Part shown: in pieces, positions 1 through 13,297 of the stretch | Numbering within the stretch: position 1 is the stretch's first letter | Layout: each line of letters begins with the position of its first letter | Assembly (NCBI GenBank): GCA_023053545.1 | Contig: JAKZAN010000004.1 | Location: forward strand, 5,270,001 to 5,334,000 | DNA length: 64,000 nucleotides | Direction of reading: 5' to 3' | DNA from: Lepidurus packardi | Lineage: Eukaryota > Arthropoda > Branchiopoda > Notostraca > Triopsidae | Position numbers and translations under genes: made by a program | The notes under the pieces: generated by a model | What the model was told of the DNA's origin: nothing | The model's database searches: none | Seen by the model: the letters and a program-made list of their open reading frames with translations, nothing else

Positions 1-1497
1 TCCCAATTCAACAATTCCATTCGACTCCAAGCCAATTCAAGGACAAACAACGTGTAGTTTTCACTGCTGTATCCGCTTTTCTGTTGGGATATTGGAATCA
101 TCTATATATTCTTAAGAATAGAAAAAAGGAATGGAACTAACTCTTCGCTAGTTCCTGAGCCTATAATGGCCCAATTATAACAATAACAACCCCTAAAGTT
201 ACGTAACAACAAGAAAATATAAGCTGGCGTGGGTCCATAAAAGCCAATAAAAAGGGTCTGTACTGCCACAGCAAACAATTAAAGGCAACGAGTTCACATT
301 GGGTAAATCCCGTGTCGCTCATTGAGAGCACATGCTCGACAATAAAAGTACTAGTTAAGCGGACAATAAGTGTATAACAAGGGTGCGAAGGGTGCTTTTG
401 ATCCAAACTGTTTCGCCTACCGATCAAACGCTATTCAACAACAGTATAACGGCATTAGACCAACTCCGAGACATTTCCCTGTGCTCTCATAATCCTACTC
501 CACTAAATTGCCCTCTGTCTCTCGCACTTCACCCTCGAACACATACACTTCCGCGTTCAAGTACACACATATGTTTAGTTAGTTGATTCCGGACACCCCC
601 TTACCCCTCAGTTCCTATAGCCCTCCCCTTTGTATGAATGCAGACGACAAGCAGACGACAAAAGTGCAGTCCATGAAATCGATGCAAATCACGTGACTTA
701 TGCTCATCCTTCATTCATGGAAGGTCTCAATAGAACGCTGTCATTTTCGGTTGATTGCCTTTTGGGTAAGACATAAAAGGGCGCACAGGTTATGCAGATG
801 TCAAGTAGAGGGGGAAACAGGGGGTCTTAACAGCACTTGACGTGCGATAAACGACGACCATGCCCCCCCAAAGCCCCTATGGAAAAGCTTTTTCAGCCCC
901 CTTGCTGGGATCGGCAAATTGCTGTATAGCTACACAGGATCTAGAATGCCTGATCCGTCCAAAGTCTATGTAAATGTTGAGCAAGCCCTTTGCCCACATT
1001 GATATCGATAGACTCGATTGACTAGAAAGCCAAGAGAGCAAGAGTATATAGATTATATGGAAAAGAAGGGGGAGGGAGGACCGGAATTGGCTATTGTCAC
1101 GCTTGGTGGACCAACAAGTGAGATGATCCAATGCATGATCGCCATCCGATGCAACTTCTGTTGTTTCCGGACCACGAACTATAACAACCCCATAAAAGAT
1201 CTTAAGTTTCCTTCTTTCTAGAGAGAAAGCTCCAGAAAGATTAAGCTCAAATTGACTTTACTCGCCATTTGACAAAGGCTCTCGCAACCTTTATGCTTCA
1301 GACCTGATGGCGAGCGTGCTTCTCGCTCGCGACGCAAACAAATGGAAACGAAAATCGTCTTCGCTTAGACTTTTACAAAGAACTCGCGCAACTCTCAATA
1401 TAGGATATAGGCTATCCAATTGATGGATGTTCCATGTATGAATCACCAATGGGTAGTCTCGAACGCTCGAAGCCTAAGCTGATAAACAACGTAAAAA

Positions 1498-1745
1498 CTT
1501 AAAAAACAGAGATTTTTAGAATAAAAATCATTTTAAAAATACAACTATTCATCTTAAAACATTACGAGACCCGCTTTTCTTTGCAATGCATTACATATGT
1601 TTTAGAGATGTACGGTGTATCACAGAAGCTTCCGTTAAAACTAAAAAAGACCCAAAAAGCAGAGATTTTTTAATAATAAAAATCATTTTAGAAATACAAA
1701 TATTCACTTAAAACATTACAATAGGCTACTGTGTTTTCTTTCGTG
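1498..1745. repeat. Diverged direct repeat, two units of about 90 bp
   Basis: A unit beginning near 1505 (cagagatttttagaataaaa...) recurs near 1662 (cagagattttttaataataa...). Both continue through a shared 'aaaaatcattttaaaaataca' type stretch into 'cttaaaacattac'. The units are AT-rich, about 157 bp apart and clearly diverged, so the duplication is not recent. No coding potential is visible. Confidence 0.6.
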
Positions 1746-3010
1746 TGTTATTACAGATGCTTCATTGAGAATTAACATCGTAAGCCTTAACCATCCCTTT
1801 GTTTTTCGTCGCAACATTATTTGGACCCACGTAAAACCGCCACCAAGTAAGCAAGACAATCTGACAAAGACCCGCGACGTCAAATCGGCGAGCACGCAAT
1901 CCCACCCAAGTTTGCTCTTTGGCTCCTCTAATTGTAGGTCTTTTATCATCCAGAAGGCCTGACTTCCATCAAGTTCTCCTGGAAAACTAACGAAAATCGT
2001 CAAGGTCACATGTACACTTAACAATATAGCCCTCTCGTGCAGTCTGTTGATTGCACAGGCCACTAACATAATCAAAGGCCGCATGTTTCTTTAAGCACAC
2101 AATGCCTTGACTTAATGTCGGCACAACCTCCCGAGTTAGCCGCAACAATACATTATTCTCTTTCCGTGCTAACTCCTGTCCTTGCATAAAACCCGCAAGA
2201 ATACAAGAAGACGAGAAAACAAAGCAACTTGCTGTTTTTCTTTAATGAAATTATCTTCCCAGAGACATCAGGAGACTCACGCCCCACACTCCTTATGATG
2301 CCAGATCTCCCGGTGCTTTGCCCAACGACCTGGGTTAGAGGCTGAGGAAAATGGAAAGAAAATGTCTCACTCATCTCGTCGGATACTTGCTGCCTGGCTC
2401 GGCTGTCCGCCTGCAGATCTCCAAATTATTTCTCCTTTCCCCCTTCTTTTTGCCTTGTTGGGACTATAAGCGTATTAATAGGTCGGTTATACAGTCTATA
2501 TTTTGGGACTTTGGGGCTACGGACAATGGACTTGGTGGGGTCCTTTTTATATGGATGCATGTATATGTGTAAGTTACATATGTGCGTTGTACTACAAGTC
2601 CCGTCAGACTCGTCCATGTGCACTAAAGCTTGATGATGGGTGCAAAGAGGTTGAGGGGAAGGGGAGGGATAGGGTGGAGGGTTCACTTACAATCGAGTTA
2701 ACCCGGCGCTGCGGCAGCTTCAGCATGGTGAAAAACGGGATGTGGTTAATAGGTAAAGTGCTTCAGCCGAGCTATGTTGGTGCGAGCACAGCAGCCGAAA
2801 CCAGTCTTCTTCTTCGGCTTGCCCATTTAGCTTTGTATAAAAAATAAAGGCGGTTCAACAAGCTAGATGGACGCCAGAATGGTTGCGGCACAGGCACAAC
2901 ACACATCTAGCTCAGCCAAAATGTTCGCCACTGCTGCTAGAGTACAGTACCACCGGGACCATTGTGCAGCAATTCACCGGCTCTTATTTAGCTCTGCCAA
3001 AAGAATACGA

Positions 3011-3335
3011 GTCTCTAGATCGTGGCTCAAAAAAAATAATGGAAAAAAATGCTTGAACCTTCCTTTACTGGGAATTCTTCAAGTTTTCACAAAAGCGCAC
3101 TATTTAAATTTATTTTCTAACAAAACAATATACTGGTGTAGGCTTGTAACAAAACTATCAATAAAAATAGTAATATTAAGGCAAAAGTCTCTAGATCGTG
3201 GCTTAAAAAAAATAAAGAAACAAAAATGCTAGAACCTTCCTTTACTGCGAATTCTTCAAGTTTCCACAAAAGCGCACTAATTTTTTTCTTTTTTTTACGG
3301 AACAATCTACTGGTGTAGGCTTGAAACAAAAATAA
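3011..3335. repeat. Tandem duplication, period about 176 bp
   Basis: The sequence starting gtctctagatcgtggct at 3011 is repeated at 3187. The two units share the blocks 'gaaccttcctttactg', 'gaattcttcaagttt', 'cacaaaagcgcacta' and 'ctggtgtaggcttg' in the same order. Differences are scattered substitutions and small indels in A- or T-runs. It lies about 1 kb upstream of the Tlx coding start and encodes no protein. It may be a decayed mobile element or simple local duplication. Confidence 0.75.
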
Positions 3336-4186
3336 AAATAATAATCGTACGATGAAAGTCTATTATTATTATTTTTATTGTAATTTTGGTTTTGTTGGTT
3401 AAGGTTTTGTCGAATGTTGATTCACGTTCGATATTACGTTCCACAATGAAGTGAAATTTTTAAGAGTGAAGCCGTGTCGGTTTCAATTCTAGTTGGTACC
3501 AATCTTTTGCCCATAAATCTCGCCAGTAGCAGCGGACAGAGCGCCATAACTCTCCCCTTAACTCTTCTATAGCGAAGGGGCACGAAGCCATCTCCATATT
3601 CAAATAGCTGGCAGCCTGCAAAAGGATAAAAACAACTGCAACAGAAACAAGAAAGAGCGACACACGGAAAACAGAATAAAAAAAGACAAAAAAAGACCCC
3701 AAGCAAGCATCTCTAAAATTCCACTCAAACTCAATCTCCCGCCCCAACGCATGCGTTCGTTCTTGTTTGCTGGGTATGGAGGGGGCGTGTCACGTGCGAG
3801 TCCCATGGGACTCCCAATGGGATTTTCCGAAGGCTTTACTCTCTCTCGCTATGTCTCTGTCTCCCATCCCCTCGAAACAGCACAGTGTCAGCGCAGCTCT
3901 GTGGCTCAGCCATAGTCCCCGCCTCCCTTTTGAGGTTGCTGCTCCACGGAGCACTTTAAGCATGACTAGACGTCTGCCGAGCCGCCTTGGGCCTTGTTGT
4001 CTGTCTTCGCGTGCATTCAAGTTATCACTGTTAGTTTCTTCGGGTGCGCCGATTGACAGGTGAGCGAGAAATCCTCAGTCTCTGTTTGACCGTTGCCCGG
4101 CACCATGATTGCCCAAGTGCTCCTAACATAAAATCTAAAAAAAAAAATTTTACCCAGTACTTTTGATCGGCTCCAAACCTTATATC

Positions 4187-7100
4187 ATGTTAATGCTTGA
4201 TACTCTGCCTCATTCCGAGCAGCGATTGAAGGCTGATAACCGTGACCACAAGTGTAAAATCCCCAATTACCCCAAACTCAACGTCATGGCCCACGCCAGT
4301 GTTACGGGAGCCGAATCATCGGCTGTCACCAAGGACCCGCTCAAATTTAGCATCTCGAGACTCTTGCAGAGCAGTGCAGTGCAAAAGTGCTTAATCAGGT
4401 CGCCTCCTCCCGACACGGTTTGCCATGGAGGTATTTCCCATCGTCATCCCGAACTGCCCCCGCCTACTCACAGCGGCATTCCAAAGGACAACCCGACTTC
4501 CGTCAAAGAAGAATCGGATCCCAATGAAGAGCTGGATGATCACAGCATCCACGTGGATGACGACGATGAAGGCGACTCGGACATCGACTTGGAAGACGAA
4601 CGCTCGCCTTCATCGCTCCAATCTCGCCCGTCCTCAACCTCCTCCCAGGTACAGGCCTCATCGCTCAAAGAGCCTGGCCAAGATCACCTGTTACCGGTCA
4701 CCTACAGCAGCACGATGACATCACCCTGCAATAATAATAACAGCATTCCAGGCCATCCGTTGAGTCATCTGTCCGCGGAATGGTACTTGTACTTGCAACA
4801 GCAACACCAACGACTCGCGGGGAGCAGCAGCAATCCAGGTTCATCCGCGCTCTTACCTTACATGACGTTTCCTCCCCATCCAGCAGCAGCACACCACTTA
4901 GCAGCCCTCATGGCAGGCAACTTAATTCGCGTCCCCGCACACCGCCCGACTCAGCATCATCTCAGCGGGCCTACGTCATCGCTCTATGGAAATTGCAGTG
5001 GCAGCAGCAATCTCATCCCAACGTCAGTCCATCCGCATCAGCCAGTAACATCCACTTCAGGTGCGTGGTTACCAGGCGGAACTCCCGCTGGAGTGCCCTC
5101 AGCACCGGTTGGGACCACCGTCGGTCCTAACACCTTCGCCGCATTGCTTGATGCTTCCAGTTTTAAAGATCGTTTAGCGGGTATATATTTCTTCAAAATA
5201 AAGTCCTTTACATGCATTTTCCTCTCTGCACGTATTGTTGTTCTGCCTTCGAACAATCCATATTTTTTATTGCGAAACCGGGAATTAATTAGACGCCAAA
5301 AAAACAACTATCTCAAACTAGAGTTACAAACGTCACAAACTCAAAAACCATCGAAGGGTCGAATGGGAGTGGGAGCAAGGGTCAAATATCGAAATTTCAA
5401 AATTGCTTTCAATCTCATAATTTCAGGCGAAAGTTATCATTGGGGAATCTTCAATCTTGACAAAGGAGCCCTCACTTTTCCTTTTTTTAAATTTTTTTTT
5501 CACTGTTACCTCTGCCCTCTTCCACTCGGTGTCTTTCCCAGAGAGGGAAAGAGACCGATTCACGCTCAAGAAGAGTTCTGCATAAAAGATGCGAGCAGGG
5601 TATATTGATATGGGTGGGGAAGAAATTTAAAAAGAAAAAAAAGCAATAGAAAATGGGTTCAAACAGCGGTTTTTATAGAGATTTCTTATACCTTTGGGCT
5701 TAGAGCAGGCAAAGTGAGGCACCATCTTAAAAGTGACAAGCTGGCCCCCCACTCCACCCCCCCCTATGCCATATTATAGATGCAATGCGGCCCAGATGCC
5801 CGAGCATTTTTCATCATTTGAATGACATGAGGTCACTCCCATGGGATCTACTCTAGATCTCGTCTGGGTGAAACTCTTTTCACTGGGCCCCGAAACACAC
5901 GGGAAGGAAAAGACGCAGAAAAAGAGAAAAGATGTAAAAACTTTTTCGTTTGCGCTGCTCTCTATGCCCCAACATGCCAGAGCAATGGAGACAAATGATG
6001 CTCGCCCAACAAGTCCGACACTTCTGGCTTGTGGTATAGACGCTCTTCGCTGGAGCTGGATAATGTCAATTTGTTCCCTTGTTATGCCACAAGAGACACC
6101 GAGCGAGACACAGAGAATGAGCGAGGGGGCCCCAGATAACAGCCAAAGCAGAAAAAAGGGGGAAACTAAAACGACTTTTAATAGCCTTAATCTAAACGGT
6201 CTTTATTAGAGTTTCTCGACTTTGTTTCCCGGGCTTTCCCAAGCGTCCAGAAAACGCCTGAAATTTAATCAGCTTTGACCATAAATTTAACGCAAAGTAA
6301 AACATAGCCATGCTAGATTCAATCTCCTCTTCTTTTGGCCCCCCAGTAATCTTTTTATTTTTAGAGAAGGAAATTGAATAAAACATCGTTTTACAATCCA
6401 TATTAAGCTTATCTTTATAGCTAAAAAATGCATTTTAGAGTGAAGAAAAAGTTTAAGGGTGGGTGGACTGGAACATCTGAGTTTGGCAAAAGGCGTTCTT
6501 TGGAACTGAAAATTATTCACAATGGTAAAGTTGACGTCCGCGAATGCGAGAATTGCTCCATCAGGAGATGCATCTCGGCTTCCAGCATCTCGCACGCAGG
6601 AAAACTAGGAAAAACTGCACTTAAATTGCAAAGTCGACATCCATCTCTTCTCTGGGCCCTCTAACCTCTTCTAAAAGCATAAAAAAGCAAAAGTTTCGCC
6701 CTCAAAATTCCCTTGAGAAGTGCTCAATATGCCGAAAAGCTTCGCCGTGAATATTTTACATAAAAAGGGGAGCATTTGGGGATGGGTAAGGTGCTTTTGC
6801 TGATGGCACAGCATCATCTAGCAAAATACTGATCTACTTTTCTTTTATTTTAAAAAAGGAATACCAGCGTCACATTCAGACACACTTTTTCAATTTGGAG
6901 CTCCATTTGCAATAGCTCTCAAATATTCTAAACTCTCTCTTCTCTCTCTTGCTCTCTCACGTTTGAAGCTTTCCGATGTTTTTGTACCTTTTTTCCCAGC
7001 CATTTTTAGAATGACACCATTTCCCAAGCCCCTAAAAGAGCCAATATGCCTACACGGTAGACACACGTATATATGTAAGATATAATGATCGTTTGAGAAC

Positions 7101-10100
7101 TGACTGGTTTCAAAGAAATAATCTGTTCGCAAAAGGGTCACTCCCCGCTCCATCATTTCGCACCGTGAATCCAGACCCCGTTATTAGTGTTGGACATGGA
7201 AAAGAAGTCCGCGGAATATGCGATCGAATGGAGTAGTAATAGATAGACAAGAAACCCATCAAGTTTGAAGCGCGGGGCCTTTTTGGTCAAAAAGAACCAG
7301 AAACGACCGTACAAAACCAACAAGAGCAACCTTTCGCTTCTCGCGGGTCCCCAAAGCGTATAATTAGGCTCTTACCACAAAAGATTCAGGAACAGATGCC
7401 GGAACCTGACAAAATATAGCAAATAAAAGTTCAAAATTATTCAAAATTATTAACAACGTTAAAAATTGTCGTTTCGTTTTCACTGCTTTTCTTTTATTCT
7501 TCCCGTTTGGTTGTTTATTCCTTTATTAGCGACACATTATTAGCGAAATAATGGAAAATTATTATTTAAAAAAAACTTTCTATCACACAAACTTTTAAAG
7601 TTTTTCTCCAGAACGGGAAATAAAAAACCTTTTGTAAGCAGATCCTAACGCTTTTTCCATGCAAATTTTAAGAGTTTCAAAGTCGCGTTAATATCTCTAA
7701 TCCTGTCCCATCTCGACTTCAATGATGCTCCATTAACAAGACCTTGTCATTTACGCGCCCCGCCTGGTACCCTTTCAATGCAGACCCTTGTATGCCATTC
7801 GCCGCTTATAAGACGCTGCCTGTAACAATATCCTGATATATATCATCATGAATGCTTTTGTTCTCGGGCGCTTTTGTCGCTCGCAGGTTTCCCTTTCCCT
7901 CGACGCATTGGACATCCATACCAGCAACGAACACCCCCTAAACGCAAAAAGCCTCGCACCTCCTTCACCCGACTCCAGGTAAACCGAAAAAAGGATCTCT
8001 CTAAAAATTCCTTAAAATTTTCTTGAAACCTGAAAACCTTTTGTCTTCTAAACGTGTCATTCCCACAGGTGTGTGAACTCGAAAAACGGTTCCATAAGCA
8101 GAAATACCTCGCTTCAGCCGAAAGAGCTGCGCTGGCCAAATTACTTCACATGACGGACGCGCAAGTCAAGACGTGGTTCCAAAACCGACGTACGAAATGG
8201 AGGTAAAACTTTTTAATAAAACACTGCATATCCTTTTCTTTTCCTTTAAACCAAAAGTCAGCACAACTATTCATATCAACTAAGAATAATGGTTAAAAAT
8301 AATGGTGGGCCATGTGTTTTTTCCCCTTAATCCCCCTTATTATCCCCCCACGCTTGGAACTTTCAAGCAAAACGACAATGTAGACAATAATCATTCTACA
8401 TGTTTTCCACTCCTCTTCTCCCTGTTGTTTTCGTTTCGTTATGAGTTAAACCGGAAGAACACAACATGGATTTCTCATTGGCGGTGCTTCCTCTACACAT
8501 CAGTCATTAACCATGTCATTACAAAACAATCAACTAGGTTCAATAACCAGTACCATCTTTTAACCATTTCGGACAGCACCTATAATGATTTACCTTGTAT
8601 TCAATTATTGCCTTTCAAAGCCACCCAAATGGAAAAAACGAGCAAAAAAACTTTCGGAATTCACACGAAACCAAACTTGGTAGTTTTAACTCAGTTATTT
8701 TTCTGTAATCTCTTCATTCATTTCCGTTGGATTAGTAGAGACGTCTACACGACTATCTCCTCTCTATCCCAAAACAAGTCCTTGCACTTACTCCCATTCC
8801 TCGCATACAAAAAAGAAAAGTCGCCTAGGCAATCCATTCTTCTGGCTACGCTCCATTTGGTTTCGGGTAGCACATTACCTTATCAGCAGCCCATAATGAA
8901 TTTCCAATGTTAGACCACTTTAACTTATCCCAAAGATGCAGCAGCTCCTTCCTTTTTTTAAAAAATACAAAAAACATTCCTTTCTTTTGCTTACCAATTG
9001 GGGCAAGTCAGCCATCAGATTCAAACCAGCGCTAAAAGCTCCTTCCAATTTTTTTATTTCCTTTTTTCTTACCCTATATTCCATTTAAAGGACAACCTGA
9101 CAAAAGCAATATGGAATCGGACATGTATCCATTATAATTGTTTCATAAAAGTAAGGGCCCAAGGACCCGGTCGACAGTTTGTTGGAGACAATGCGAAGGG
9201 GAACGATGGAAGCCAAAAGGCACAGCTTGTACTCGGTGCATAAAGCATGGAGCTTCTCTGTCAGCACCGGACCTTATCTGTCTGTCTTTTTAATTGAACC
9301 TATCCATAAAACAGAAGTCCCCCTTTTCCTCTTAATAGCCTTTCTACTGCTCTCTTTTCTACAACTTGTGCTCGCATACAAACATGACCGTTTGGGAAGA
9401 GCCAGGACATGGAAAAGCTAACGCGACTAAAACGAAACGAAAAGCATTTCCAATGCAGGTCACTCAGTCAACTTCCGATATTACTTCACTGGGAACGAAA
9501 AATAATTTCAAGAGTTAAAATATGTCCATTATGTGTCACACAAATGAAAGACTATTAACCTGAATGGTCTGAATGAAGATCTTGTTAAATTAGATAAAAA
9601 AAAGTTTAGATTAAAGAGTTTAATTAAATTCAAGTTTGTTTTTTAAATAGCGAAGGTTTTTAAAAGCTTAGTGAGAGCATTCAAATTTGGCTCGCAAAAG
9701 AATACACACATGGACACACATATAGACAGACAAAAGGCTTAGCTGTTTTGATAAGCAAGAGGTGAAAAGGTCAACATCAATAAGCTGCTCAGTTGACTTG
9801 ACTTTGCCTGTTGTCTGTGTGTGGTATCTGGGCTCCGAGCTGTAGAAACTGCAAAGCTGCCAACGCATAAGACACAAACCAGACGCCCTCCCCCTGAGCC
9901 ATCATCATCATCACCATCATCGAGTTAAAGCAGGGAGGGGTGGATCTTAAAGAGGATTGAGCGTGCAGTTTCTGTAACAAGCTTAAATTAAATTTGTACA
10001 AAAAAATCCATTAGAAAAGAATTGATCTAATGAACCCTGCATGTTTTTTCTCTTTCTCGAAAGTCACGAGTCACAAAGTTGACACCCACGCCCTTGATAA

Positions 10101-13100
10101 TCATCAAAAAGTGAAGTAGAAGGTTAACTGCCTTGAAATCCCGACCGAAAGACTTGATTCCAAAAAATTAAAAAATAAAATGATTCTTGGGAGAAAAACT
10201 AGTCAAGAAAATAAAATACACGTCTCGTTAGGTCTTCTCCCCTTAAATGATAGAACAGCTTGCAACACGTCTCGATAAAGACTCTATTACATTAAAAGCA
10301 ATCTCGAGTTCCCGGTTGCCCGGCTCCTAAAACTATGTGCAGGGGTTGTGTAGAGGCCAAATCAAGAAATTGAAAGCCAGTTTGTCAATTTCTTCTTCCT
10401 TGAATGCCGTGGACGCGGAGCACCAAAAACAACCCGTGGATACTATCCCAAGACAAATGGCCATGTTCTTTACACGCGTCGCCCATACAAGGGACACTTA
10501 AAAGCTTTTCTATTAAGTAGATACGGAGCTTTCAATAGACTTTTTAAAAGAAAAAAAAATCAAGGTCCCAGAATGGGACGCTATATACCCCACTAGTAGA
10601 CAGATAAGTGCCGCATGCAGCACTACAAGAGGTGAAAAAAATAATTGAAGGGCTTCCAATTTGGTATATAATATAGATAGTTGTGTGAATTTAGAAAAAA
10701 AAGGCTGAAAATGCGCCCCCCAAACAGCTTAAAAACCGTATAGGAAATTAGCATAGCGTTTAGAGAAAGATAAAAGGCCGTATAATGAAAGTTCCACACG
10801 TGTCATTTACTTTACCGGCCCATTAAGCCCCTTGCGCTTTTTGGAGCTTGTTGAGAGTTTTTAAGAATGGGAAGAATCCTTCAGAATGTTATCGATAATG
10901 GAGCTCTTAGAAGCCTCAACATGACCATTTCTCCAAGATGGGCTTAAAAAGGGATGGGCTTAACATACTCTCATATCCTTGATAAAAGCTCATCACTCTT
11001 GGTCTCGGTGCCAACAAGCCATTAAAACAAGACATTAACGACCTCAACGCGTGGGCTTTTTCGTATGCCAAAAAATACTCACCATGTACCCTACCCCTTC
11101 CCTTCCAACAGAAGACAACAATTGTTCCTAAAAATAAAAATAAAATAGAAACGTCAACGAGTATCAAACGAGTATCAGCTTTAGAAAGGTCAATCCGCTC
11201 ATCGCTCAATTGAGTCATTTGCAGCCAAATAAAACTAGTCATTTGACGACAATTTACGGGACAAAACAAATAACAATAAAGCTTTGATTTCCTTGTCTAT
11301 CGGGTCTATATGCGAGACAAGTGAGCTTTCATTACAGGATTTACGAGTTGTCAATCGAGATCGAGCTGGTCTACTTTATGTGATAGCCAAAAATTCTCAA
11401 GTCGCGACGGTACCAATTGCTTAACAACAACAACGACCCTGCCGCTCCCTCTCTTGGTTTTATTTTTTTACCTTTTTTGATTTTTTAAAGCGAAACATGA
11501 GAGTGAACAGTCTCTCACAATGTTGCTGACGAGTGAGACTCATTCCTAATGGGCCACAACAAGACGTGAGTAATGTAAGCTCCGGGTGGGCTGGGTTCTC
11601 TCGCAAGTAGAAAGAGTAAGTTTTGGAACTCGGATAAAAGGTGAGGTCCATTCTGTCCGTCCGTCCTGTCCGGTGGCCCTGCACCTTGTCTCCCTTAGCA
11701 AGCCTTTCTGGACAAGGAAACTACATTAGGTGCCAATTAGGAGTCCGACCAGGCAGCTAACAACTTATATCCACACACACTTGGCAGACGCCAAAGCTAT
11801 ATACCCCCACAAAGTAGAAAGCCCAACCCTCTTTCCACGATGCCTTCTAATACATGGCAACAATTCCAAGAAAGTGTACATTGGCAAAACACTTGATCGC
11901 CGTGCAGTTTCGCTTTCGCGACGTGAGATTTGCACCGTTATCTCCTTTCCCAGGATTCAGTATTCAGAGGGTATGCTCGCTCTTCTCGCTTTGGTACTGT
12001 ACAAGGCTACAAGCTAAGAGGAGGAAGACTTGGGGGACGATTAGTATCATACCCATACGATGAAACTGATCAGTTAATAAATGAGCCCTTTGGTCAAGGA
12101 AGTCAGGGCTATGTGTGTGTGTGTGCTGCAGAGTACATACAATTTGCACGTGCTTCTCATTCAGAAAATAAGGAGGGAAACCCTTAAAAGCCTGGGAAAA
12201 ACAAACAGTAAATCAAGCTCAAGCTATCACTTTTCAGGATACAGCGAAAGGTCACATTTAGCTCTCACCTTTTCTTGTCTTCTTGTTCATAAGGCCTGTG
12301 AGCTGCTTTCTTTGTTTTTAAAAGAGAATACGCCATGAAAATATTGAAAACCGACATCTCAATGACACTTCGGCTTCCATAACTTCCTGAACAAAGCTTG
12401 ATTAAACTTCATTTTTGAATCGGATGGAATACTTTTGGAATATTATCGTATCCTCAGGATTTTCTCTTCCTGCAGCCAATCTCTTGTAACAAAAGCACAG
12501 TTTTTAGCTTGCAGTCAACAAAAAGTATAAGGAAACTGAACTTACAAGAACACACGGAGGCAGAAACCACCAAACATGGGCAAAACTACGTTTATTCGCA
12601 TGAGAGCTCGATTTACGAGGGCTATACGAGGGTTAACTTGAACCGCATCAGCCGTCGTGGAAGCCAAGTCTGAAGTTAAAACCTCACAAACCTGTCGCAC
12701 CAGAAAAGGGAAAGCTTTTCCCCCAAAAAACATCATGTCTACCTTTAGCTTTACGTAACAAAATTTCCTGTAAAAACTAAAAACGGAGCGATGCATTTCA
12801 CACACTTGACAAAAACAAACCACTATGCTGAAAACTAAACCCTCTGGCGTGAAGGCATTGTCAACTGAACCCGCCAAAAAACCTACCACTTTACATTTAA
12901 AACGTATCTGTGCGAAACAGCTTTCAGTTACTTTAAGTAAGAAGAAACTTAGTTGCTACGTACTCATGGCCGTTTTTTCGAATGCATTTGCAGGCGACAA
13001 ACAGCAGAAGAACGAGAAGCAGAAAGACAAGCTGCCAATCGACTCATGTTGTCTATTCAAGCAGAAGCCATGTCAAAAGGTTTATACAACCCGGGTAATA

Positions 13101-13297
13101 TTTCGGAAGCCAGTATGGAGTCTTCAGGAATGAATTCTTCTCTATCGCTGGGCAATTGTAATAACCCATCTGCAGCTTTGCCGGCTTCGCTGAACGCGTT
13201 ACAAAACCTTCAACCATGGGCGCAAGAATTGGATTCTTCAAGTGCAGTATCCCCCAACACTAGTTTTAATCACACCGGCCCTTCCAGCATGTGTTAA
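4187..13297 (+). CDS. C15: Tlx/C15-class homeobox transcription factor
   Basis: Exons 4187-5180, 7887-7978, 8069-8202 and 12994-13297 join in frame to 507 residues. ATG 4187 is the first in-frame ATG after a stop at 4136; ATG 4193 is an alternative. The N-terminus carries an eh1 Groucho-binding motif (FSISRLLQ, about 54-61), an acidic run (about 117-139) and a low-complexity Ser/Pro/His-rich linker. The homeodomain (about 351-410) has the Tlx hallmark Thr at position 47 ([12 protein letters not shown]) and is preceded by the class-typical [17 protein letters not shown] box. It is followed by the conserved [18 protein letters not shown] tail. The homeobox is split by introns after LQ and inside the Arg codon after the last Trp. 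Family members are sequence-specific nuclear regulators of limb, neural and body-wall patterning. Introns 1 (2.7 kb) and 3 (4.8 kb) are far longer than those of the downstream genes, as expected for a developmental regulator. No other NK-cluster homeobox gene is visible nearby. Confidence 0.95.

Larger units (their letters stand above)
1..4186. other. Intergenic region upstream of the Tlx gene
   Basis: I see no convincing coding exon here. The open frames are short, lack splice partners and resemble no family I recognise. The stretch holds two local direct duplications (listed separately) and AT-rich low-complexity sequence. Because it lies immediately 5' of a homeobox transcription factor, it probably contains promoter and enhancer sequence for that gene, but no specific element can be assigned by eye. 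An in-frame stop at 4136 precedes the Tlx start codon, so the coding frame does not extend back into this region without an intron. Confidence 0.6.

Noticed and set aside
4163-5608. 481-codon open frame taken as one exon of Tlx from a TTG start
   Set aside because: The first codon is TTG, not ATG, and the frame after 5180 is intron: the donor at 5181 joins in phase to the exon at 7887 that begins the conserved RRIGHPYQ box.
8302-8913. 203-codon open frame in Tlx intron 3
   Set aside because: No motif, biased toward Thr/Phe/Leu from C/T-rich sequence, no splice partner; it lies inside a 4.8-kb intron of a gene whose exons join perfectly around it.
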